In this document: positions 1-6,134 of the stretch, piece by piece
How positions within the stretch are numbered: the stretch's first letter is position 1
How the letters are laid out: each line of letters begins with the position of its first letter
Assembly: GCA_947462515.1 (NCBI GenBank)
Contig: CANHPJ010000085.1
Location: 1-7,225, forward strand
Direction of reading: 5' to 3'
DNA: 7,225 nucleotides
Source of the DNA: Bacteroidota bacterium
GTDB lineage: Bacteria > Bacteroidota > Bacteroidia > JACCXN01
Made by a program: the position numbers and the translations under genes
The notes under the pieces: generated by a model
The model's input: only the letters and a program-made list of their open reading frames with translations
Databases searched by the model: none
What the model was told of the DNA's origin: nothing

Positions 1-440
1 ATCATTATTTTGCCACTTGGACTATGCAAAGATCCCCTATCCTGAATAATTTTGAGAACGATGGCAGTGCTACTTAGCGGAATCAAAAATCCTGCAAAGA
101 TTTTTTCAGCCGTGGTGAAGGAAGTAAAAAATGCAAGTATAATTGATAGAATCAAAGTGAAAAAAACCTGTATACCTCCAAAAAGCAGCACCTCTCTTTT
201 CATTTCTTTGAACTTACCCAATGAAAATTCCAAGCCTATGGTAAACATAAGCAACATGACGCCAACTTCAGAAAGCACCTCTATCTCGTTATTGGCATTA
301 ACTATGCCCAAACCTGCCTGACCAAGAATTATACCGGTGAGTAAAAAACCTATAATGGAGGGAATTTTTAATTTGGATAAAATCACCAGAAGGATTACCG
401 AAGAAAGGAAAACAATTATAAAATCCTTGAGTAATTCCAT
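1..440 (-). CDS. KefB-type cation:proton antiporter, CPA2 family (N-terminal part, cut by window start)
   Basis: Integral membrane antiporter of the monovalent cation:proton antiporter-2 (Kef/CPA2) family, expected to exchange K+ or Na+ for H+ across the inner membrane. I translated the minus strand from the ATG at 440-438. It gives 146 codons, starting MELLKDFIIV, without a stop to the window edge. Hydrophobic segments are visible at about residues 5-22, 28-47, 57-72, 84-106 and 114-131. Family hallmarks are KIPSIIGFLLTGIILG (25-40), LMFTIGLEFSL (64-74) and the LSSTAIVLK motif (122-130) in the ion-translocation core. The C-terminal transmembrane helices and any TrkA-N/TrkA-C regulatory domains lie outside the window, so a K+ efflux (Kef) role cannot be separated from general Na+/H+ exchange. 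No clear Shine-Dalgarno precedes the start. A 14-bp palindrome lies about 22 bp upstream. Confidence 0.9.
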   Translation of the reverse strand, partial: MELLKDFIIVFLSSVILLVILSKLKIPSIIGFLLTGIILGQAGLGIVNANNEIEVLSEVGVMLLMFTIGLEFSLGKFKEMKREVLLFGGIQVFFTLILSIILAFFTSFTTAEKIFAGFLIPLSSTAIVLKIIQDRGSLHSPSGKIM

Positions 441-461
441 CAAAAACAATGTTTATTTAAA

Positions 462-475
462 AACAAGTACTTGTT
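462..475. repeat. Perfect 14-bp palindrome (AACAAGTACTTGTT) upstream of the antiporter gene
   Basis: AACAAGTACTTGTT is a perfect inverted repeat in the 77-bp gap between the pspC stop and the antiporter start. Read on the minus strand it is followed by TTTAAATAAAC. It could therefore be a weak A/T-rich terminator hairpin for the DUF2851-pspC operon, or a dimeric operator about 22 bp in front of the antiporter ATG. The sequence does not distinguish the two, and chance remains possible in DNA this AT-rich. Confidence 0.35.
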
Positions 476-517
476 AATAAGCAAATTAAACTAATAAATA
501 AAAAGGAAAATTAATGA

Positions 518-745
518 TTAAAGATCCCAAACACTTTCTTTATTCCTTTTGAATTTGAAGAAATCCTTGTGTTCTAGAATGAATGCCAATCCCAAATAAA
601 TGATAATTGGGGACCCTACGGTAAAGAATGATAAATAAATAAAAAAAAGTCTTATTTTGGAAGATTTCAAACCCATTTTATAGCCCATAAATGAGCAAAC
701 CATAAAAGCATGTTTCTCAAAATAATAAACTATTCTATTAATCAT
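518..745 (-). CDS. Short PspC-domain membrane protein
   Basis: A 75-residue PspC-family protein (phage shock protein C domain). The N-terminal part, MINRIVYYFEKHAFMVCSFM (1-20), is followed by a G-x-K-(M/L)-G-(L/I)-K-S segment and one long hydrophobic stretch at about 33-57 (FFIYLSFFTVGSPIIIYLG onwards). A short basic cytoplasmic tail ends in SVWDL. In proteobacteria PspC is an inner-membrane partner of PspB/PspA in the envelope-stress response. Bacteroidota carry such short stand-alone versions, whose role is unclear. No pspA or pspB is seen here. The ATG overlaps the stop of the upstream DUF2851 gene by 4 bp (ATGA), so the two are almost certainly co-transcribed and probably translationally coupled. 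A regulatory role, as implied by the 'PspC transcriptional regulator' label, is not supported by anything visible. Confidence 0.88.
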   Translation of the reverse strand: MINRIVYYFEKHAFMVCSFMGYKMGLKSSKIRLFFIYLSFFTVGSPIIIYLGLAFILEHKDFFKFKRNKESVWDL

Positions 746-2022
746 AAAGAATCTTTTTTAAGAATATTAATTCCAATGCTGCAAGTTAAACATTTTTTTG
801 CATTGCAGTACTGCGTTTTGAGTTCTAAAAGGCTTTGACTTTGAAATGCTGATCTTGAAAGAAGCCCCATCTCCTGCCATTTTAAAACAATATTATTTCT
901 CTCTGAATCAATCTGCTCGAAAAAATCGATTGCCAATTGCTGAAATTTAGCTTCATCATTGACTTTTCCATATAGAAACAAAAACGGAATTACTGCGTTA
1001 ATTAAAATAATATCGGTAGATTTTTTACCCATCTTTTTATCCATTTCCTTTGAAACAAGGTCAAAACTATAATGGGTCTTCCAGTATCCTTCGGCAGATA
1101 AATCAAACATGGAATATGCCTGATCTATTGAATTAATGTCTAAAATTTTTGAAAAAACATTTTGGTTCGAATAAATAAAGCATGCGAATTGCGCAATTCT
1201 TATGGTTGGGAAATTCGAGGGTCGAAGTCGCAAAAATTTCCACAGATGAACGTTTATGGGAGTAAGATTAAATTTACTTTTTAAAAAAGAATATTCTGCT
1301 TGTAATTTTTTTGGATAATCATCGATAAAGTCTGCCTCCAAAAAACCCGCTTGCCCGAATAAAATTGCCTGAATTTGAAACAGACTGTTTTTATGTTTCA
1401 ACAAGCAGGCATAGGGAATAGATTTGGCCAATAGTTCAAAAGGTTCTGCATTTATATTAAATCCGAAACTACGAGCCAAAAAAAAGTAAAGGGTTTGCTC
1501 CCAGTTATTATTGTTTTTTAAAAGTTCATTTCTTATTTGGTTTGTTTTGCGCTCCAGACGCTCAAAGAGCAATCTTTCAAGCCATGCCTGCTTTATAAAA
1601 TCATTAATTTTAAGAAAATGCTCTTGACAAGGTATCCAAAGCAAATTACTCATCATACTGTCATATTTCAGAAATAATTTCTGATCAAACTTCCCCTTTA
1701 GCTCAAGGGTAGGAAGAATCTCCCCACTTGACCTAATAACCGGTTTGTCATAATCATATACCACATGCAACACCACATTATCGTAGGCCTTATCGTATTG
1801 ATGTTTATGAAGGTACCAATCGGATGAATGAATATGAATCTCGACATTTCCTGCCCAATAAACATCGCCGATTTGCAATTTTGCATTGAAAAAATCAGGG
1901 CCCGAATCAGTATTGTGCTCCCCTACTTTATCGATTTGCAAATTTTGGCCACAAACAGTTTTTAATTCTTGTATTTCAAACAATTTATATTTCCACAAAT
2001 GATGAAAAAACTCCTCTTTCAT
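742..2022 (-). CDS. DUF2851 family protein
   Basis: A 426-residue protein recognised as DUF2851, a family widespread in Bacteroidota without an established function. Hallmarks I can see are the N-terminal MKEEFFHHLWKYKLF, then GEHNTDSGPDFFNAKL (34-49), AGNVEIHIHSSDW (57-69), DNVVLHVVYDYDKP (81-94), LLWIPC (127-132), RLRPSNFPTIRIAQFA (265-280) and a C-terminal cysteine cluster C406-x4-C411-x2-C414. The length is about normal for the family and there is no signal peptide or membrane segment, so it is probably cytoplasmic. The order GPDF ... G-x-V-E-I-H resembles the PD-(D/E)XK nuclease core, with His63 where Lys is usual. That is my inference, not an annotation. It is the first gene of a two-gene operon, with pspC starting inside its stop codon. 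The start is the ATG at 2022, preceded by an A/T-rich leader. Confidence 0.9.
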   Translation of the reverse strand: MKEEFFHHLWKYKLFEIQELKTVCGQNLQIDKVGEHNTDSGPDFFNAKLQIGDVYWAGNVEIHIHSSDWYLHKHQYDKAYDNVVLHVVYDYDKPVIRSSGEILPTLELKGKFDQKLFLKYDSMMSNLLWIPCQEHFLKINDFIKQAWLERLLFERLERKTNQIRNELLKNNNNWEQTLYFFLARSFGFNINAEPFELLAKSIPYACLLKHKNSLFQIQAILFGQAGFLEADFIDDYPKKLQAEYSFLKSKFNLTPINVHLWKFLRLRPSNFPTIRIAQFACFIYSNQNVFSKILDINSIDQAYSMFDLSAEGYWKTHYSFDLVSKEMDKKMGKKSTDIILINAVIPFLFLYGKVNDEAKFQQLAIDFFEQIDSERNNIVLKWQEMGLLSRSAFQSQSLLELKTQYCNAKKCLTCSIGINILKKDSL

Positions 2023-2155
2023 TATAATTATCTTTTTATGGCCTAAAAGGCAATGCAGTTAACAAGTCTTATGCAAGGGATTTTATTTCAATGTATTTGT
2101 TTGCCTGATGCAATAAGTAAAACGCATCTTCAAAAAGAATAAATCATTATGTTTT

Positions 2156-2189
2156 TTTGGGTGAATCAGAATCAAATACTATATATTTG
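2156..2189 (+). promoter_or_regulatory. Bacteroidota-type promoter for the TonB-domain gene
   Basis: TTTG at 2156-2159 (the -33 element) is followed after 22 bp by TATATTTG at 2182-2189, a perfect match to the TAnnTTTG -7 element of the Bacteroidota primary sigma factor. The spacer is at the long end of the usual range. A transcript would start near 2195-2197, leaving about 8 nt in front of the ATG at 2204 or about 20 nt in front of the ATG at 2216. This favours 2216 as the real start. No mapping data are available. Confidence 0.55.
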
Positions 2190-2203
2190 AAACATATTAT
2201 TAT

Positions 2204-2644
2204 ATGCTATTCAAGATGAAGTCGACACCATTTTTCAAGTGTTTTTTAGGATTTATTTTACTTTTTACATTCAAAGAACTAGATGCTCAAGAAATCAAGG
2301 CAAAAAAAGATGTCTACACCGTAGTTGAAAAAATGCCTCACTACGTAGGAGGAGATCAAGCCCTGCTAAAGTTTATCAAGGGCAATTTGAAGTATCCCAA
2401 AAAAGCCCTGGAAGAAAAAACAGAAGGAATTGTTTTTGTAAAGTTCATCATTAACAAAAAAGGTAAAATCACAGATCCAAAAATACTAGTAAGCGTAAGC
2501 CCCCAAATAGACGAAGAAGCCTTACGGATTGTTAAAAAAATGCCCAAATGGGAAGCAGGAGAAAATCAAAACACAAAAGTGGCAGTGCAATTTAACCTGC
2601 CAATAAGGTTCAAATTAAATACAACAACCAAAAACACCAATTAA
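2204..2644 (+). CDS. Secreted TonB C-terminal-domain protein (energy-transducer TonB-like)
   Basis: A 146-residue exported protein consisting of a signal peptide and a TonB C-terminal domain. A charged start and a hydrophobic core (about residues 11-23) lead to a likely signal peptidase site around LDAQ/E (29-30), a typical Bacteroidota context. The TonB fold follows at about 40-137, with VEKMPHYVGG (41-50), YPKKALEEKTEG (64-75), FVKFIINKKGKI (78-89), DEEALRIVKKMPKWEAG (103-119) and VAVQFNLPIRF (126-136). In TonB this domain contacts the TonB box of outer-membrane transporters. This protein lacks the usual proline-rich spacer and a cytoplasmic membrane anchor, unless the signal stays uncleaved. 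Many Bacteroidota have such periplasmic versions, and their link to ExbBD is uncertain. An alternative start at 2216 (MKSTPFF) fits the promoter and signal peptide better. It is monocistronic and converges on ytxH. Confidence 0.88.
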   Translation: MLFKMKSTPFFKCFLGFILLFTFKELDAQEIKAKKDVYTVVEKMPHYVGGDQALLKFIKGNLKYPKKALEEKTEGIVFVKFIINKKGKITDPKILVSVSPQIDEEALRIVKKMPKWEAGENQNTKVAVQFNLPIRFKLNTTTKNTN

Positions 2645-2736
2645 AACCTGCCGGCAACAAGACCTACGCCCATAAAACATTAATCAAAACACTTTTCAAT
2701 CAATATTTTAAGAGATTCGCCTCACCTCTATTGAAC

Positions 2737-2952
2737 TCAGTTATTAATCTCTTGCTCCTTATAGGCATTGTATTCATCTTTGAATTCAGAGTCTTCCTGC
2801 TCATTTTTTTTAGAAAATCTTAAAAATCCATTTCTTATTTTGGATCGGGTTTCTGATCCTTTATCTGGTGCAAACAATACACCCAAAGCTGCTCCGGCAG
2901 CAATTCCTGCCAATAAGGCAAATAAAACTGAATTATTATTTTTTTCCTTCAT
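2737..2952 (-). CDS. YtxH domain-containing small membrane protein
   Basis: A 71-residue protein of the YtxH (gas vesicle/general stress protein-like) family. It has a short charged N-terminus, then one Gly/Ala-rich transmembrane helix at about residues 8-27 (VLFALLAGIAAGAALGVLFA). The family signature LGVLFAPDKGSETRSKI (23-39) follows, with an acidic/basic tail likely in the cytoplasm. Members are often induced by stress in Firmicutes and Bacteroidota, but the biochemical role is unknown. The ATG at 2952 is preceded by GCAGGAACT, a partial Shine-Dalgarno (AGGA), which is uncommon in this window. A weak promoter candidate on the minus strand is TTTG (3056-3053) and TACATTTA (3029-3022), with a 23-bp spacer and one mismatch in the -7 box. 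The gene converges with the TonB-domain gene, and I found no clear terminator hairpin in the 92 bp between them. Confidence 0.85.
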   Translation of the reverse strand: MKEKNNNSVLFALLAGIAAGAALGVLFAPDKGSETRSKIRNGFLRFSKKNEQEDSEFKDEYNAYKEQEINN

Positions 2953-3771
2953 AGTTCCTGCTTTTTAAATTCAATGTGAATAGATTCTTTATCGATAAAT
3001 TATTAATTGCATTAGATCGTTAAATGTAACATGTCTTTTATCTTAATTTCCACAAAAAACATTAATTGCCTTTCATTGGTGACTTTAATGCAGAATTGAA
3101 AACAGCAAATTCTCTATTGTTACTGAGCAAATTAAATACCAAAAACATTTACAGAAAATCCAGAAGAATTATTTTATCCGAATTCAAAAACTGAGGCTAA
3201 AATTCAACAAAGTGTCTTCAGAAATTATGTTTTGTGGAAAATACTCCAAGGAATTTACAAGTGTTTTTAAGTCCTTATTTTTTGGAAAATCTTAAAAAAC
3301 TGATAATCAATTTTTTTACCTGTTGATAAATTAAGGAATTGATTTATCTGTAAAAAGGCATCATTTTATTAGGATTGAATCATAACAACAAGAAAAAAAA
3401 TTATGAATCCAAAAAACACCTTGACAGAAATTCAAATAAAGACAAACCTGGAATTTACGTTTATTCCTTTTTCGGATTTTTTAATAACCGAGATCTGGCT
3501 GATTGACGAATTAAAGGACAGTTATATTGGTGAAATTGTCATTGGCTTAAACTGATAGAATCATCAGGAATAAGGCTTGTTGATGACTATCAATTCCAGG
3601 AGATAATGATAAAACAACAAACGCAATCTTGACTTTTCTATTCTTGTCATTTCCGAACTAAAAAATTTTAAATCTGATAAACTACCTCCATAAAGTATTT
3701 GAGACTCAATAGTGGCTAATAATCGCACGCTTTAGAAATGATCATTTTTTTTATAGACTTTCGTCAAATAA
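2953..3771. other. Gene-poor AT-rich stretch left of the tRNA remnant
   Basis: About 0.8 kb with no convincing intact gene. It holds the probable ytxH promoter (3022-3056), a small inverted repeat GATAAAT/ATTTATC (3325-3331 and 3342-3348), and the small possibly frameshifted ORF at 3403-3632. Reading both strands gives only short open stretches without recognisable domains. This looks like decayed or intergenic sequence rather than a missed gene. Confidence 0.6.
3403..3632 (+). pseudogene. Possible frameshifted small ORF, function unknown
   Basis: An ATG at 3403, preceded by an A-rich leader typical of Bacteroidota starts, opens a 50-codon ORF (MNPKNTLTEIQIK onwards) ending at the TGA at 3553-3555. 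From 3534 another frame stays open to the TGA at 3630-3632. It reads NCHWLKLIESSGIRLVDDYQ onwards, so a single indel near 3531-3536 would join the two into a protein of about 80 residues. I recognise no family. Short open frames are common by chance in such DNA, so this may not be a gene at all. It is listed because it is the only protein-like reading I found in the 1.4-kb gap. Confidence 0.25.
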
Positions 3772-3796
3772 AAAAGCCCCATAGATTGGGGCTTTT
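3772..3796 (-). terminator. Rho-independent terminator (minus direction) behind the tRNA-like fragment
   Basis: A 9-bp perfect stem AAAAGCCCC / GGGGCTTTT encloses a 7-nt loop (3781-3787). Read on the minus strand the stem runs into TTTTTATTTG, a good U-tract. On the plus strand only four T precede AAGA, so the minus direction is favoured. It begins 5 nt after the discriminator position of the tRNA-like fragment, which is the normal place for a tRNA terminator. Confidence 0.8.
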
Positions 3797-3801
3797 AAGA
3801 G

Positions 3802-3848
3802 TATCGAAAACGGCAGTTGAACCCCTGAGCTCAGGGTTATGAATCCTT
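3802..3848 (-). pseudogene. 3'-half remnant of a CAT-anticodon tRNA (tRNA-Met-like), putative att site
   Basis: Read on the minus strand this fits tRNA positions 27-73 with standard numbering and no gaps. The anticodon loop is TTCATAA (anticodon CAT at 3841-3839), followed by CCCTG (39-43), a 5-nt variable loop AGCTC, a T-stem starting AGGGG, the T-loop TTCAACT (T54 T55 C56 and A58 present), and A73 at 3802. A terminator follows 5 nt later. The gene is not functional. No D-arm or 5' acceptor strand lies upstream (3849-3900), G61 and G64 break the T-stem, and the 5' side of the anticodon stem mismatches at 31:39 and 27:43. CAT could mean elongator Met, initiator Met or tRNA-Ile2. The likely origin is integration of an element at the anticodon loop, leaving the chromosomal 3' half here and an intact copy at the far end. 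Confidence 0.55.
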
Positions 3849-4372
3849 TTTACATTACTTTAATTTTATAAGCGACTCATTTTTAATCTGTTAATTTTTC
3901 AATCAAGAATTAACGATTGATTTTATCTCATGAACCTAAACAGACAATATAGTAATACCATTGATTGTCTTTATAACACTGATACTTTGAGGTATTATTT
4001 ATGTGGAATGGACTGAGATATTACGGGTAACAATTTAAAGGAAGATCGCGAAATTGACTGTTTTTTTTTTTAACTAAAATACCAGATTTAACTCCAAATA
4101 AACAGCTATAATTCTGTCAGTCAAAAAGCTGAAAAAGTATTAACAAAGGACTTCCAAATTAATAAAATAACTTTTTTAGAAGTTAAAACCTGAGTTTTAA
4201 ATAGTTGTCGATAACAATTTTTAAACCACATGTTTTTGTGGGATAAGTTCTTTAATTTTAGACAATATTTTTATAATTAATATGCCTTCAAAAAATCATA
4301 ATTTGAATGGACTAACCCTGTTAATTATAACATTTTTATTGACATAAAATATTAAAGTGTAATTGTTTAGAT
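3849..4372. other. Noncoding AT-rich leader between the tRNA remnant and hsdM
   Basis: About 520 bp without a credible protein gene. Visible elements are an 11-T run (4061-4071), a perfect hairpin TTAAAAC-CTGA-GTTTTAA (4183-4200), and a smaller hairpin CCACA-TGTTTT-TGTGG (4226-4241). A 21-codon ORF (4282-4347) with a hydrophobic end is also present but probably arises by chance. No promoter for hsdM matching TTTG/TAnnTTTG is convincing. TTGACA at 4339-4344 exists but has no matching downstream box before the ATG. Confidence 0.5.
4183..4200. repeat. Small perfect hairpin upstream of hsdM
   Basis: TTAAAAC and GTTTTAA form a perfect 7-bp stem with a tetraloop CTGA. There is no adjacent T-run, so it is not a standard terminator. 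It lies about 170 bp in front of hsdM and might belong to the leader transcript or be an operator. The A/T-rich stem makes chance formation plausible. Confidence 0.3.
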
Positions 4373-6091
4373 ATGAAAAATGTAAAAGAATCAGCAAATT
4401 TTATCTGGGCTATTGCCGATATATTAAGAGGTGATTATAAGCAAAGTGATTACGGTAAGGTAATTTTACCATTAACAGTTTTACGTCGTCTGGATTGCGT
4501 ATTGGAAACATCGAAGGAATCGGTGCTGAAGAAGTTCGAGCAACTTAAAACAACCAAAATAGAAAACCTTGACCCTATTTTAAATAAAACTGCTGGCTTC
4601 AACTTTCACAACAGAAGCAACTTCGACTTTAACAAGTTAATTGCTGACCCCAACAATATAGCATCCAACTTGAGAAACTATATCAACGGATTCAGTGAAG
4701 ATGCACGAGAAATTATTGAGCAATTTGAATTCGAAAACCAAATAAATAAGTTAGATGATAATAACTTGTTGTTTATGATCGTAAAGCGTTTTCAAGAGAT
4801 TGACTTACATCCCAATACTATTTCGAGTATGGAAATGGGATATATGTTTGAGGAGTTAATCAGAAAGTTTGCTGAGATTTCTAATGAAACTGCTGGGGAG
4901 CACTTTACACCAAGAGAAGTTATCAAAATGATGGTGAACATTCTTTTCTTAAACGATAGGGAGATTTTAACTAAAAAAGGTATTACCAAAACGATTTACG
5001 ATTGCTGTGCCGGAACTGGTGGCATGTTATCGGTTGCTGAAGAATACTTACATGAGCTAAACCCGGATGCTCGTTTAGAAGTGTTTGGTCAAGAATTGAA
5101 TCCCGAATCGTATGCGATTTGTAAATCGGATTTAATGATAAAAGGTCAGAATGCATCCAATATCAAAAAAGGAAATAGCATTTCTGAAGACCAATTGAAC
5201 GACCAAAAATTTGATTACCTAATTACCAACCCACCATTTGGGGTTAAATGGGAGAAATTTGCCAAAAAGGTAAATCAAGAGCATGAAACATTAGGGCATG
5301 GCGGAAGATTTGGAGCTGGTTTGCCTTCTGTGGGTGATGGTTCTTTCTTGTTTTTGATGCATTTGATGGCGAAGATGAAACCAGATGGTTCTCGCTTAGC
5401 CATTGTATTTAATGGTTCACCTTTATTCTCTGGTTCGCCATCCAAAACCAAAAATGAAAGTAGCATCCGTCAATGGATTATCGAAAATGATTTATTGGAA
5501 TCGGTGGTAGCATTACCTAATCAGTTGTTCTACAATACCGGCATAAGTACCTATGTTTGGGTAATATCCAACAAAAAACCAGTTAAAAGAAAAGGTAAAG
5601 TTCAACTAATTAATGCGGTTGACTTATACAAGAAAATGAGCAAATCATTGGGAGATAAACGTAATGAATTATCTGATGACCATATTGCTGAAATAACCAA
5701 AATATATGGTGAGTTCAAAGAATCCGGGTATTCAAAGATATTTGATAATAAAGCCTTTGGTTATGCTAAAGTAACTGTGGAACGACCAGAGCGTGATGTA
5801 AAAGGTGAAATCGTAAAAGATAAAAAAGGGAATCCAAAACCAGATTCTTCCTTGAGAGATACCGAGAATATTCCACTCACTATGGATATTCAAAAATATA
5901 TGGAGAAAGAAGTATTACCGCATGTGCCCGATGCATGGGTAGACCATTCTAAAACCAATATAGGTTATGAAATCAACTTTACGAAGTATTTCTATCAATA
6001 CAAACCATTGCGTTCACTAGAAGAGATTAGAAAAGACATTTTGGCTATTGAACAAGAAACAGATGGTTTATTAAAAGAAGTAATCGGTTAG
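4373..6091 (+). CDS. hsdM: Type I restriction-modification system DNA methyltransferase subunit (M)
   Basis: Adenine-N6 DNA methyltransferase subunit of a type I R-M system. It works with HsdS, which chooses the target sequence, and forms the restriction complex with HsdR. The 572 residues are full length for the long HsdM type. An HsdM N-terminal helical domain spans about 5-140. The N6_Mtase domain spans about 150-480, with GEHFTPREV (175-183), SAM-binding motif I DCCAGTGG (210-217), FGQELNPESYAI (238-249) and catalytic motif IV NPPF (286-289). The conserved tail GYEINFTKYFYQYKPLRSLE (531-550) links to a short helical end that normally contacts HsdS. All key motifs are intact, so it should be active. 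Motif I has Cys-Cys where Pro-Ala is commoner. The ATG at 4373 is preceded by an A/T-rich leader. The stop TAG is followed at 6094 by ATGAATTAC, a vestige of a coupled gene start. hsdS and hsdR are not in the window. Confidence 0.95.
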   Translation: MKNVKESANFIWAIADILRGDYKQSDYGKVILPLTVLRRLDCVLETSKESVLKKFEQLKTTKIENLDPILNKTAGFNFHNRSNFDFNKLIADPNNIASNLRNYINGFSEDAREIIEQFEFENQINKLDDNNLLFMIVKRFQEIDLHPNTISSMEMGYMFEELIRKFAEISNETAGEHFTPREVIKMMVNILFLNDREILTKKGITKTIYDCCAGTGGMLSVAEEYLHELNPDARLEVFGQELNPESYAICKSDLMIKGQNASNIKKGNSISEDQLNDQKFDYLITNPPFGVKWEKFAKKVNQEHETLGHGGRFGAGLPSVGDGSFLFLMHLMAKMKPDGSRLAIVFNGSPLFSGSPSKTKNESSIRQWIIENDLLESVVALPNQLFYNTGISTYVWVISNKKPVKRKGKVQLINAVDLYKKMSKSLGDKRNELSDDHIAEITKIYGEFKESGYSKIFDNKAFGYAKVTVERPERDVKGEIVKDKKGNPKPDSSLRDTENIPLTMDIQKYMEKEVLPHVPDAWVDHSKTNIGYEINFTKYFYQYKPLRSLEEIRKDILAIEQETDGLLKEVIG

Positions 6092-6093
6092 TG

Positions 6094-6132
6094 ATGAATT
6101 ACGAAGCAATCACGAACACAAAAAAATATTAA
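6094..6132 (+). other. 12-codon leftover ORF between hsdM and the nuclease gene
   Basis: An ATG two bases after the hsdM stop opens MNYEAITNTKKY and closes at the TAA at 6130-6132. The spacing is what a gene coupled to hsdM would have. The first nine bases, ATGAATTAC, recur at 7217-7225, where they begin the next ORF after the nuclease gene. This suggests a duplicated or vestigial gene start. It could instead be a short coupling peptide or a chance match, and the window ends too early to decide. Confidence 0.35.
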
Positions 6133-6134
6133 CC

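Noticed and set aside
52..321. 89-codon plus-strand open frame at the window start
   Set aside because: It lies opposite the antiporter gene, whose minus-strand translation shows clear CPA2 motifs. The plus-strand product has no recognisable domain.
2768..2968. 66-codon plus-strand open frame over ytxH
   Set aside because: The minus-strand YtxH signature (Gly/Ala-rich helix plus LFAPDKG motif) explains this region. The plus frame has no family resemblance.
3821..3838. AACCCCTGAGCTCAGGGTT-like inverted repeat considered as a terminator or operator
   Set aside because: The symmetry is explained by the tRNA-like fragment (anticodon 3' stem, variable loop and T-stem), and no T-run follows on either strand. 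The true terminator is the neighbouring hairpin at 3772-3796.
4339..4370. TTGACA followed by TAATTGTT as a promoter for hsdM
   Set aside because: The spacer is only 15 bp, the downstream box matches TAnnTTTG poorly, and transcription would begin inside the coding sequence.
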